DNA of 63,209 bases, taken from contig MZNV01002920.1 of NCBI GenBank assembly GCA_002081555.1, forward strand, positions 1 to 63,209, read 5' to 3'. How positions within the stretch are numbered: the stretch's first letter is position 1; each line of letters starts with the position of its first letter. Below the pieces are notes generated by a model. The model searched no databases, was not told the DNA's origin, and saw nothing but the letters and a program-made list of their open reading frames with translations. This document shows, piece by piece, positions 27,913 to 38,700 of this stretch. The position numbers and the translations under genes are program-made. This DNA comes from Protostelium mycophagum. Taxonomy: Eukaryota; Evosea; Variosea; Protosteliida; Protosteliaceae.

Positions 27913-28965
27913 ATGGCCAGCAAGATCGATGTGTCGAAGCTCAGTGAGCTGAAAGTTCCTGAACTAAAAAAATTACTAAAGGAGAGGAATTTGACCCAAG
28001 ATGGAGTCAAAGCGGTCTTAATTGATCGTCTTAAGAAAGCCGTTGAAGACGAGGAGAAGAAGGAAAAGGGAGAGGATGATGACCTTCTCTTAGAGGACGA
28101 GATTCTAGAGGAGATTGAGAAGGATGAAGCCGCTGCAAAGACGACACCTGCCGCTGCCACTACCGCTGCACCTACACCTACACCTACACCTGCAACCAAA
28201 ACTGAAACACCAGCACCTGTGAAATCAGTCCCACAAGAGACGGCACCAACTGCTAATACTACAACCACTACTGTAAACGAAGAGAAGAAGGAAGAGACTC
28301 CTGCACCTAAAACCGAAACACCTGCCACAAACGAAGATAAGGCGCCGAAAACAGAGGAGGAGAGGTAAGTTTTGATTTCTTACTTTCTGAGCACTCCGCG
28401 ATGATCATTAAAGAGATCCTAAATTTGCTTTCAATGATCCTAACCTAATGCTGCTCAGGAGAAAAGAAAGAGCTGAAAGGTTTGGAAATACTCTCGCCCA
28501 GAGTGACCAACAGAGAATGATGCAGAGGGCACAAAAATTTGGTCTTCAAATCAAGGTGAGAACATGTTTGAATTGAGGTCTTTCATCTTCCACATCTTAC
28601 TCCAGAAGCATCGTTTGAATCCATCATCAAGACAATCACTAATTTCGAACGCTATTCTGCTTGCGGATCTCATTTTGCGTCTCGATCAGATTACAACAAC
28701 TCCTGATTTTATTTAGAAAAAGGAAGACGTGGAAAAGGACCCTCTCAGCCACATTGCTCTCGAAAAGAGAAAGGAGAAATTCGGTGTGAAGCCCGCCGCA
28801 GACTCACAAGACAGAATCGCAAAGAGGAAACAGAAATTCGGCGCGGCCGGTGGCAATGCGGATGACAATGCCAAGAAGCAAAAGAGAGCCGAGAGGTTCA
28901 AGGAGACCGATGAAGACGCTGAGAAGAAAAAGAAACGCGCGGAGAGATTTGCCACTGCGAATTAA
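27913..28965 (+). CDS. SARNP: SAP-domain mRNA-export factor SARNP/Tho1
   Basis: SARNP (CIP29; yeast Tho1) binds RNA/DNA and the DEAD-box helicase UAP56/Sub2 in mRNP assembly and export. The first about 40 residues are a SAP motif (SELKVPELKKLLKERNLTQD..VLIDRLKKA). An acidic and Thr/Pro/Ala-rich linker follows, with repeats of T-P-T-P and ETPAP. The C-terminal half carries the diagnostic repeats KRKEKFG/RKQKFG/KKRAERF: ERFGNTLAQ, AQKFGLQIK, RKEKFGVKP, KRKQKFGAA, KRAERFKET and the terminal KRAERFATAN. Two introns are clear: about 28365-28459, and 28556-28716 (161 nt, long for this window). Start ATG 27913, stop TAA 28963-28965. Confidence 0.92.
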
Positions 28966-29427
28966 AAGGGGTTCAATTATTTTTATTCATCAGAATTATA
29001 TATTTAAAAATAGATCATATTAAAACGAATTAATCTTATCTTCAAAATTCAATCTACAACTGCATATATTAATAATTTCGTACTAACCCAAATAAATACT
29101 TGGCAGAACAGCTGTAAAAGAACTTGCGGAAATTTCATAGTCTTTGTGGCAGGGTGATATTTTTCCTATGATGCACGGTAATTTCCTCGTACATAACCGT
29201 GTTTATGCGGCAATTCTCTGCAACTGACGGAAAACTCCGCTGCCAAAATAAATAACGACCCGTACGTACTACAAAATTAACACGGTCGTTACCGCAGCCA
29301 AAGACGTTAACCACACCAACAAGATATAAAAAAAATACGTGACCCCCTTGAGGAGGCGGAGAGTGGCTCGGTCAAGCTGTTGCTCATTCTTTCCGAACAG
29401 AAGAGCACGCAAACTGCTGTGCTCACC
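28966..29427. other. 462-bp spacer, no gene seen
   Basis: Contains the SARNP 3' flank (AATAAA-like signals near 29091) and the upstream region of the next plus-strand gene. I see no open frame, RNA gene or repeat that I can support. Confidence 0.5.
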
Positions 29428-31093
29428 ATGTACCATCTCTATTTTTTACTCTGCATGTTGGCGCATTCTGTGGGGCAGAGTGTCACACAGACATCACAGA
29501 CCTCATCACTTACCGGTGTCACGACAGGAACAAGTGTCAACCTAACACACATCTCATACATACCGAATTGTCAAGAGAGAAACCCTTCCTGCAATGGTCA
29601 TGGAGTATGTCAGGTCGATGGTACTTGTCGCTGTTGGATTGGGTGAGTACAGCAAAAGCTGCAGATGAATTCTAACAAACCTAGGTTTCTCGGAATAGCT
29701 CCAAATGGTGGTCTGGCACTTTCTTTTGGGCAAAGTCACGCAGATAGCTGCTCCATCAGTGAGTATCGCTTGTTTATTGAACGAAATGAATTAGATGACG
29801 TCATGCGTTGAGACTAAATAACACAGACGCCCGTCAGTTTGCAGGAACAGAACACTTCCTCCAAGTGAAATATTTTATTGGCATCTCTTTTGGGGTCTTG
29901 TCCTTGTTGATCCTCTACCGACTCATCGTCGAGTTTGTGGTCGTAATATCCTCAGTCAGCTCACGGTGGATCGCCAGAGCAAACATGTTTCTCTGCGCAC
30001 TCGTCTCTTTCTGTAAGAATCATCGAGGTTGATCATTTTGATGTGCACAGGGATCACCATCATGTCGGCGGATTTCTACGGGATCTTTGGAGTCATGACC
30101 CAAGAGGGATACTATTTCATGTTTTATTTCAAAGACAACCTTCTCCTCTTTCTCTTCTCGCTTCTGCTGTTCCACTGGTACGTCGAAAATATATTTCCTG
30201 GCCTGACATTTATTCTCCCAGGGCGGAGATCTATTACACTTCGATGCGCAAATTGAAGACAGAAGAGATGCTCATGAAGATCAAGCCGGGATATGATGGC
30301 AACATCACGATGGAACAAGTCCTTCTCAAGATCAACTTCTTTTCAAGGTTCAGATTTGCATACGTGTTCGTGTGCGTGCTGTCCATGGGTGTCTTCATTG
30401 CGATGGTGAGTGATGGTCAATATCTTTATATATTGACGGTTGTAGATGGTCGTGTCGTTGAAAGTGAGGGTTTACAAGGCTTGGGAGTCCTACACGATTT
30501 TTTATAACGTCTTCTATGCGATATCATGGATCGTCTTTGCTGCTGGTTATATGTTCTTCGGATTAAAGCTTTCCACAAATAATGAAAGGCTCTGTCATTT
30601 CGGTAATTCAAATTGAACAGATCCTCTTTGGTTAAAACGAGATCATAACATTATTTAGGTCATGGCTCTGATGGGGTTATACGCACTCTTCGCCACAGCT
30701 GTCTCCGCATTTAATCTGGGAATCACGATTAACGGTTTAGGCGGTTCCAATGTCTGGGTGAGTAACGCACCATCAGTTGTGGAGGCTGATCTCCTCAGGT
30801 GATTTATGCCACTTATGGCATGATTTGGTGCTGCTTATTTGCGGCTCTCAATATATTTATGCCAGTGTGGCAATGGCATAAGTGAGAGAAAGTCTATGAT
30901 TGTCTACTCCTTCATGCCACTCGAAATTTTAGAACATGGTTGATCTGATGTCTTTAGATGGTTCAATCCCTATTTGATCCGGTCGGTCATATCTGGGAGG
31001 GCATCCAGGTCGAGCAAAGGACACTCAACAAAAGACCATCAAGATGTTTCAAATTCAGTTCCTATGAATATTACCATACCAGAAAATAAATGA
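29428..31093 (+). CDS. signal-peptide, EGF-like, multi-pass membrane protein
   Basis: Start ATG at 29428 gives a signal peptide (MYHLYFLLCMLAHSVGQ), then a Thr/Ser-rich segment and an EGF-like motif (NCQERNPSCNGHGVCQVDGT followed by CRCWIG). The rest forms about seven hydrophobic helices: YFIGISFGVLSLLILYRLIV, the FWITIMSADFYGIF stretch, LLLFLFSLLLFHWAE, FAYVFVCVLSMGVFIAM, FYNVFYAISWIVFAAGYMFF, ALMGLYALFATAVSAFNLGI and VIYATYGMIWCCLFAALNIF. An intracellular loop SMRKLKTEEMLMKIKPG lies between helices 3 and 4. The topology recalls seven-helix THH1/TOM1/TOM3 or GPCR-like proteins with an extracellular EGF unit, but no signature residues settle the family. A Ser-rich cytosolic tail ends ITIPENK. 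About eight introns of 45-75 nt. Confidence 0.62.
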
Positions 31094-31160
31094 TACTTAT
31101 TATCAGTTACAGAACATACAAAATGTATGGTATGAGGCACATCGATGACTCGAACACCTA

Positions 31161-31244
31161 GCCCGCCTAGCTCAGTCGGTAGAGCGCACGGCTTTTACGA
31201 AAAAGTCAACCGTGTGGTCGGGGGTTCGAGCCCCCCGGTGGGCG
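31161..31244 (+). tRNA. tRNA-Lys (anticodon UUU) with an 11-nt intron
   Basis: Cloverleaf fits fully: acceptor 31161-31167 pairs with 31237-31243 (one G-U), D arm GCTC/GAGC, anticodon stem CACGG (31187-31191) with CCGTG (31210-31214), T stem GGGGG/CCCCC around TTCGAGC. The anticodon TTT is at 31194-31196. The 11 bases 31198-31208 follow position 37, the canonical site for nuclear tRNA introns. CCA is not encoded, as expected for eukaryotes. Confidence 0.95.
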
Positions 31245-31251
31245 TTTTTTT
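31245..31251 (+). terminator. RNA polymerase III terminator of tRNA-Lys
   Basis: A run of seven T residues directly after the discriminator base, the standard Pol III stop signal. Confidence 0.85.
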
Positions 31252-31375
31252 GTGTATTTGATTATCGTTTTTTATTTGACACTTTCGCCCCTTGGAAAAA
31301 GATTTTGCTTGCATAATTTCACTCGTATTTTGGCTGGGTGGATTTAAATCAATGAAAAAAAGATAGAAATACAAT

Positions 31376-33072
31376 TTATATCTCGAACATTTGGTTCATA
31401 TCCATCTGATGAGAAGAAGACAATTGCACAACTTGCTGGAATTCTCCTCTCATGATATCCCTCATACTCTGCAGTATCTGCTGATATGATCCGTAAGACA
31501 TCAATCTGAGCGTCTTCATGAAAGCGTAAGACATTGCACCTGATCTGAAAAGTATGAGATATTCATATGAGGAGTGCCACATCACCTCTTTCCGTTGATC
31601 GTGGCGTCCGTTGAAAACTGATCATCTCTGCAACCTGCAAACATCACCACATCGGCAGCAGCCACTGTACATCATCAGATCAAGTATCAATTGTAGATGA
31701 ACAGAATCACAAAAAACTGCCTTTGCTCGCCACGTTCAACTGTGGATGTTTCTTCTTTAAAGTGTGTCGGCCAAACACCTGGTGCTGGTTCATCCCTGGG
31801 CCCTCTATAAGTCCATTCGGGCCGTAGATAAAAGGCAGATCCAGCGCAGTTCCGGAATGACAGGAGTCGAAAAGAACGGTGAGCCTGCAGCTCGCTGGGA
31901 GATGCCGCACCATCATCTCATACATGTCCTGTAGTTCAGATTACCGCGTTGTAGAGGACTAAATGACAGCTAAAATTGATTTTTGCTGCAGTGCCAAAAT
32001 CAGAGGAAAGTTAGAAAATATTCTGAAGATTCCAGATGAATATGAGTTGTAGATACGCACATCATCTACAATCTGTCCAGCCTGTTGGTAATCTACAGGG
32101 CATATCGTCTCATCGTACCCATCATCCTCGTCTCCGTCTATAATTGTCATTTATTTCATTTTTCAGGAATTTTATTGCAAAAAAATGGAATAAATCTCAC
32201 CAAGATCTTTTTGTCTCCCACCATGCCCAGAAAAATGAAAAAACAAAGAGTCCCCCGCGACAGCACCACCAACCAACCACTTCATTGCAGCGATCATGTT
32301 GGCCTTTGTCGGTCTTCTGGCACGATCATGTTGATCATCGGTAAGGACGACCATCGTCTGAGGGCTATCCACGAAACCTAACAAATATGACGAAAATGTT
32401 TCCACAAGAAGTTTTTTTGAGGATTTTGTTGAATCTCCAACTATTAACGTCTTCACCTTTAGTCAACAAGAATTGTTTGACGTTGACGACGTCATTGATA
32501 CACCCTCCAAGCTCTGCGGTTGAACCGAAATAATTTATACCAATTAGAAGAGCTTTCTTTCTGCCTGTACTGAGTGGTCCAAAACCATGATACTGTCATG
32601 GCTTCAACATAAACAAAGAGGTTGCCTGTTTGTTCATGGAAAATATAAGTGTCAAAGTACCTGCCCAAATTGTTGTTGGGGGTATGCCACAGGTGCATGT
32701 TGGGTAGAATTGTATGGATCATGGTAAGTCTGCTGTCCATACAGTGGTTGCTGTGCGTACATGTTTGGATCAACATACGGTGCTGGTGTTGGATATGCTG
32801 GCATTGGCTGTTGATATACCGGCTGAGGTGGATATGGGACCTGTTTGAGATTGAGGTGGTGAATTGAATATGGAATGGACCAACTCACAGCGTAGACATC
32901 GGGTGCAGGATAGCCAGTCTGATCAAGATCAGCATGCATTATTCTCAGTTTGAAGAGGCTCTCACCGTTGGGATCGCATAACCTTGTTGTTCATAGCCAT
33001 ATCCAGCTGTATTAACACTCACGTTTCAAAAATAATCGGAAAGGACCCACCTGGAGGAGGATAACCGTACAT
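31376..33072 (-). CDS. type I metacaspase
   Basis: Caspase-fold Cys protease that cleaves after Arg/Lys, linked to stress and death responses in protists, plants and fungi. The start ATG (33072-33070) begins MYGYPPPG. A Pro/Tyr/Gln-rich prodomain follows ([20 protein letters not shown] and similar). The p20 core begins [20 protein letters not shown]-like sequence around 32560-32490, then the His block [15 protein letters not shown] and the Cys block [18 protein letters not shown]. Acidic [17 protein letters not shown], typical of the large subunit, lies between. The p10-like end has [27 protein letters not shown]. Catalytic His and Cys are both present. It has about seven introns and no separate zinc finger, so it is type I with a Pro-rich prodomain. 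Confidence 0.92.
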
Positions 33073-33247
33073 CTTTCTCTGTATGTCCTCTATCTATTTG
33101 TCTTGTGTGGTTCTCTTCCGTTGCGACAACTGATGGAAAAACGTCCCAGGGAAAACGAACAAAAATCGCATCAGAAAAAAACCAAAAAGCAATAAACAGA
33201 TTAAAGAATTATTTTCATCTTTTATTTGTGGCGAAAGCATTGTCCTC

Positions 33248-33792
33248 TCAGTAGAAGAATCCAAGGATCTAAAGTGGTGAATAATTATTAAAGGGATGTA
33301 CTCGTTTACCTTTCCTCCGACGTGCTTGTTCTTGGCCTCAAGATGGTCCATGATACCCTCAGAGGTGGTGAGGACGAGGTAACCGAACTGTCTGGAGGGC
33401 AGAATGTCGGAGGTAAGCTGCTCGATGTTGGAGAGCTTGACGTCGAAGCGGGGAGAGATGACTCCGCACTTGTTCAGGCGACCAATCAACTCAACGACAA
33501 TCTTTCCGGATCTGTGGTCATCGACGATTTCGAACTCTCCGATGTAACCTGTGGGTCATGTCTCTCAGTATCACTTCAATGTGAACCACAAGATGAGACA
33601 GATACCCGTGAGTATAGTCATATCTTCAGTGGTAATGTGACAAAGAGGAGATGGCTTACCGTGCTTCATCATGACCTGGAGGAACTTGACGACGACCTTG
33701 GAGCTAGGTCTGACGAGGACCTGGCGCTTTCCGCGCTTCTCAGCGTTGGAAATTCCCTTGAGGGCATCGGCTAAAACACTGATTCTGACCAT
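33248..33792 (-). CDS. RPS15A: 40S ribosomal protein uS8 (S15a/S22)
   Basis: Small-subunit core protein that binds the central domain of 18S rRNA. It starts [20 protein letters not shown] and continues with the invariant blocks [60 protein letters not shown] and [20 protein letters not shown]. The C-terminal exon is only six codons (ILGFFY). Two coding introns. Full family length of about 130 residues. Confidence 0.97.
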
Positions 33793-33900
33793 TTTCTATA
33801 ACCTGATCGATTAAGAAAATGAAAACATTTAGAGGGAAGGGGTGTCCACAAGCCAAGAAGCAGACAGTGCCCAAGGTGTAAACTTGTGTTGCTTACCTTG
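33793..33900 (-). promoter_or_regulatory. probable 5'-UTR intron of the uS8 gene
   Basis: Just upstream of the start codon the minus strand has a donor (CCAAG|GTAAGC near 33897) and an acceptor (CGATCAG|G) about 10 bases before the ATG. Introns in the 5' UTR are common in ribosomal-protein genes. The TTTTCTTTCTCGCT-like pyrimidine-rich stretch further upstream fits a promoter. Confidence 0.5.
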
Positions 33901-34166
33901 GAGGACACACCACAAACTCTGGAAGATCTCGAAAAGAATCTGTCTTCTTTCTGAGCGAGGAGGGAAGGCGTCACAAAGGAATGAAAATCCCTCCCACCCG
34001 GCCGTAATTACAGTAGTCTACAATCATAGAATTCTGAATTTATTCTTGTGACATTTGAAAGACGAGACATCGACGACTTTTCTTTGCCTTGTCATGGAGT
34101 ATTTGTCTTGTCTTGTCTAAAAATCTAATAACATCTGAATTGCCACCTGAATTTTTTAGAGGATCA

Positions 34167-34535
34167 TTATGGTCGACGTGATCGGAAGTAGACCTTTTCC
34201 AAGTGTTGCTGGGAGTGGTTAGAAGGTGAGTGTCATAAAAGACTGTAACGTACTGCCTCCACTTTGGAGCCTTCGTCAAGTGCTGCTTGCTCGCTTGCTC
34301 TTCTAAAACATTCTGACACAAAGATGTTGAGATATTCAGTGGCCACGGTCAAAGCATCGTTATTGACTGCATGTTTCAGAAGTGGTGCTGCGCGATCTGG
34401 TCACATCTCACTCTTGGTGTTCGATTCACGCCAGTATAGCTTCAATAATTTCTTCACCGTTTTCTGAAAGCGATGAGCAAATACACATCTATTCTGTGCT
34501 CCAATTACCTCATTCAGTTGTGCTTCTTCGGTCAT
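34167..34535 (-). CDS. CENPX: CENP-X / MHF2 histone-fold protein
   Basis: CENP-X pairs with CENP-S at kinetochores and, as MHF, with FANCM at stalled forks. The gene is four small exons: MTEEAQLNE (34535-34509), KTVKKLLKLYWRESNTK, then INNDALTVATEYLNIFVSEC through SEQALDEGSKVEA, and QHLEKVYFRSRRP with stop at 34169-34167. Spliced, about 80 residues align end to end with CENP-X, including the D-A-L..E-x-L-x-x-F-V-x-E core and the C-terminal L-E-K-V. Introns are about 43-45 nt and all phases agree. Because no exon is longer than about 120 nt, the gene is nearly invisible to simple frame scans. Confidence 0.8.
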
Positions 34536-34608
34536 TTGAAATGATGTTGTGGTTCGTGGAAAATGAACCTTTTTAGACTACAACTCGGCATAAAAAATAC
34601 AAGACTTT

Positions 34609-35686
34609 TTATTGGAGGGGTTCTGCAGCATCCTCTATCAGGTTCACCGCCGTTTGGAACGCAAATTTCGCTTCTATAGAGGGTGTGCTGGTCTGTTCGG
34701 GTACGTTACATCCTTGTTGAGGCACTGGGATTGTGAGTTTCCCCGAAATTGCAGCATAAAAAGGTAAAATCCGACTGTTATTTTCCTCGAAAAAAGAGGA
34801 TCATCGATGTGTATGGACAACATTGATGGAAATCACAAATGATCATCCATCCTTCGAACTCATGTAACTTCACTTCCATGACACAGTAATGTCTTCAGTA
34901 TTTTTCACAGAAAGAAACAGCTTTGCCGCGATAATTGCAACGGCCCAAAGAGTGACAAGATCGCTATTGTTAGGTGCCAGCGTGTCATTTTCCTGCCAGA
35001 AAGAAGGTGAGATCTGACTTACTGTTGGACCATTGGATGCGTTCACAGGCAAAAAATATGCCTTTGTCAAGGCGGTACACGTCATTCTCTCCATCCGTGG
35101 GGGGTAATTTGGCGATCTGTGACATCACTTGATCTCTTAGCGATTCCGCTTTAGCACTGCAAAAAGTCAACATCGGTCCAAGATGTGCAGAAGATTACGC
35201 AATGCAGTCTTGTTTTTGTGGCTGAAAATGCCATTATAGATGCTGATATGTGGTTGTCTTCGCTGTCATGACCACATCACAATCGGATCATAAAAGCCGT
35301 TACAAAATGGAAAATCAATTGCTCACGTGGGAATGAATGATTCTCTCGTTACAAACTCTGAACTTCCTTCTGGTCTTGTGTAAAGGACAATCCTTGCACC
35401 TGGTTGAGTGGAGAGATCTTCTGGCAGAGTGATCTAATCTCTATAAATGTTTTTGGAATTGTGAGTAGTCTCCTCACCTCTATAACGCTGCGTGGGATGG
35501 ATGGAACGATTCCACGGGTGATTCCTGACGATATCAGAGAGAAATGTTTCTATGCATCTACCGTGTTGGAGACGAAGGTGAAATGCCTTAGACATGTTGG
35601 TATTGCGTTGTGCCGTTTGTCTGATGTTGATAAAGAAACTCGTTGTAATCAGAACAAGAAACAAAAATTCCCGCCAAACCGACCAT
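34609..35686 (-). CDS. unrecognised protein, head-to-head with POLD1
   Basis: Exons join in phase from ATG at 35686: MVGLAGIFVSCSDYNEFLYQ..QYQH, then an intron ending GATGCATAG. The next segments are SLISSGITRG and PSIPRSVIEITLPEDL..ARIVLYTRPEGSSEFVTRES. Further exons contain KAESLRDQVMSQIAKLPPTD and NDVYRLDKGIFFACERIQWS, SDLVTLWAVAIIAAKLFLSV, and a last exon (about 34740-34611) RILPFYAAISGKLTIPVPQQ..AFQTAVNLIEDAAEPLQ. The N-terminal beta-rich start resembles small longin/roadblock-type folds only in a general way, and I do not assign a family. One or two junctions in the middle (about 35010 and 35200) have competing splice sites. Confidence 0.55.
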
Positions 35687-35702
35687 TTGATTAAGGACAG
35701 AT
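35687..35702. promoter_or_regulatory. 16-bp divergent start region
   Basis: Only 16 bases separate the POLD1 start codon (35703, plus) from the proposed start of the minus-strand gene (35686). If both starts are right, promoter elements and 5' UTRs must overlap the coding regions of the partner. Confidence 0.5.
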
Positions 35703-38700
35703 ATGAAGAGACGAAATGACACAAAGTCCAAAGAGGAAGAACCAAAAGTTTCCAAACCCAAATTTCAGGAAAGCGACGATGATGATGAGGAAGAGGAGAA
35801 GTTCCTAACAGATATGGCCATGTTGGAGGAAGACGCAGAGTTTACAGGAGGAAGTGACGCTTGGGCGAGACCTCCTCTTGAGCCTATCGATCCTAAGACG
35901 ACCAAATTACGTGAATAGAAATCAACAACTTCAAATGATCTGATCATGACCAGGGTTTCAGCAGATGGACATTGATTACATTGCTGGTGATCCGCTTCCT
36001 GGAATGCCCGGCAACACACGTGGTCAAGTTCCTATTCTCCGTATGTGGGGTATCACAGAGAAGGGCAACAGTGTCCAAGCTAACCTTCACGGATACACCC
36101 CTTATTTTTACATTCCAGCACCCAAGAATTTCACAGAGAGCGACTGCGAACCCTTCAGAAAGGCCTTGAACGTAATAAGTTCAGAACAACCTCGCGTACT
36201 CATCATTATCAGGTCCGTGTGGAGAGTTCAATCAAAGGAAACAATTCCAAGATATCTGAATATGTATTAGAGGTCTCCATCGAGAAGAATTACAAGTGAG
36301 TCCATGCCTCTGTGTGTCTGATGATCACAGGTCAATCATGTTCTATACTACCACAGATGCAACGTTTTTGAGGATATCAGTTGCGATGCCTAAGATTGTC
36401 CCAACGGCACGAAGTCAGCCATCTGTTTTTCCAAGAATTTTTCAGACTCTTTTTTTCTGACCGACACAGACATCTTCGAGTCTGATTTCTCTTGGTCCAA
36501 AGGAAGTTTCAGCTGTGACACTTTTGAGTCAAATATTCCCTTTGCATTACGTTTCATGATCGATAAAGACATCTCTGGATCTTCTTGGGTACAAGTCAAT
36601 GAGGTGAAGATTTTATTTTATTTTTTTGCAAAGATTTAAGAAGGTTGTGGTTATTGCTACAGTGTTTCCTCATCACAGACATCACTTGTACATCAAATAT
36701 TTTTGAGAGTGGAGACTGACATCCACAGGGCGATTACAGTTTGACACCGACAGACAGAAGGACCAGCAACTGCCAGATCGAGATAGATCTGAGCTTTGAC
36801 GACATTATCGCTCTGGGAACAGAGGGAGAGTGGTCTAAACTTGCACCGTTCAGAGTCTTGAGTTTTGGTACTATTTCTGGCATTGATTTTATTTTCACAA
36901 TCTACTGAAAAATTTTTAGCTCCATTTTTCATAAATAAACATATTTAATGGAGAATCTGTTCGATGTTGAAATTTGACTGAAATTTCACAGATATAGAGT
37001 GTGCGGGACGTAAGGGAGTGTTCCCAGAAGCAGATCACGACCCAGTGATTCAGATCGCTAATGTGGTCACAGTACAAGGAGAGAGCAAGCCGTTCATCAA
37101 GAATGTTTTCAACTTGAAATCATGCTCGGATATCGTGGGGTCTCAGGTGAGTCATGAAAGTTTCTGGAAACTTCCGATTTGTTACAAAATGTGACATTCG
37201 TCTCATAAATAACAATAAATAAAATAAATTATGTTGCATCACAAAACACAAGATTTTCGATTTTATTGTAATATTGAATATGTTTTCGAGACATCTTTTA
37301 AGACATCTCAGGTGCTGGCATTCGATGATGAGAAGGACATGCTGGGCGCTTGGAGGAGATTTATCGTGGAAGTAGATCCTGATATCATAATAGGATATAA
37401 TATTTCCAATTTCGATCTTCCATACCTCATGAAGAGAGCCAGTCATCTCAAGGTGATTTGAATTTTTAATTTAGGCGGGAGAATTATTTTTTGACAAAAG
37501 ATATCTATTTTTAGAACAATGAATTGACCCCGTCAGATTGAAGCTTTCCCGCTCTTGGGTCGAGTTCGAAATTCAAAAGCTAGGGTGAAGGACAGTACTT
37601 TCAGTTCTAAAGCGTACGGAACTAGAGAATCAAAAGAGACGAATATAGACGGTAGAGCACAGCTGGACATCTTGCAGGTTATCCAACGTGATTACAAACT
37701 CAGGTAAAACATCTCCACTGACATCTATCTACAACTTCAATCATCTTTCTTTCAGCAGAAGAAATGATTTCTCGAAAAACGACAATCTACAACTCTGACG
37801 TCACGAAAAGGTCTTATTCCTTGAACACCGTGTCTGCACATTTCCTGGGGGAGCAGAAGGAGGATGTACATTATTCCATTATTTCAGACCTTCACAACGG
37901 CACAGACGATGATAGACGAAGGCTTGCCGTGTACTGTTTGAAGGATGCGTTGTTACCTCAGAGACTTTTAGACAAGTTGATGATTGTCTACAACTATGTA
38001 GAGATGGCCAGAGTGACTGGTGTGCCCATAGGATTCCTGTTGTCCAGAGGACAGCAGATTAAGGTGAATTTCTCGGAATATTCCTCGAGTTTTCAGAATT
38101 TTCTTGGAATATTCTGACGTCGCCAGGTGGTCTCGCAATTGTACCGCAAAGCGAAACAGATGAGGCTCCTTATTCCAGTTGTAAAGAGCGCGCACGGTGC
38201 AGACGTTTCTTATGAGGGTGCTACGGTACTTGACCCCCAGAGAGGTACTTCTCGTTGTAGACGAGGTCACATGATCTTTATTGAAATTTCCGCAGGATTT
38301 CACCAAGAACCCATCTCTTCACTCGATTTCAGTTCTCTATACCCTTCTATTATGATGGCGCATAATTTATGCTACAGCACTTTGATACCCAAGCATGACG
38401 TTGGTGAGATTTCAGCGAAATTTCATGGAATTTTACTGAACTCTCAAGGAAAATATAATCCGGAACAATATGTTAAGACACCTTGTCACGGTGAGTTTGT
38501 ATTGAATTTCCGCGAATTTTTGCCAAAATTTCACAGAGTTTTTCATCAAGTCAGACACACGCAAAGGAATTCTTCCCATAATTTTGGAGGAACTTTTGAG
38601 TGCAAGAAAAAAAGCAAAAGACGATCTGAAGACAGAGCAAGATCCATTCAGAAAAGCCGGTACGACATCTTATCTGTGATATCTTTCATATCGTTCTCTA

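Noticed and set aside
27852-28328. 158-codon minus-strand frame
   Set aside because: Antisense to SARNP; Val/Ala/Ser-rich shadow.
34870-35173. Transmembrane tail in the same gene (WHLTIAILSLFGPLQLS)
   Set aside because: That frame stops at once, while the alternative frame joins in phase to a further exon ending AAEPLQ.
35434-35686. p24/TMED-type reading of the gene next to POLD1 (AFHLRLQHGRCIETF)
   Set aside because: A different phase from ATG 35686 joins cleanly through several exons, and the p24 reading runs into stops.
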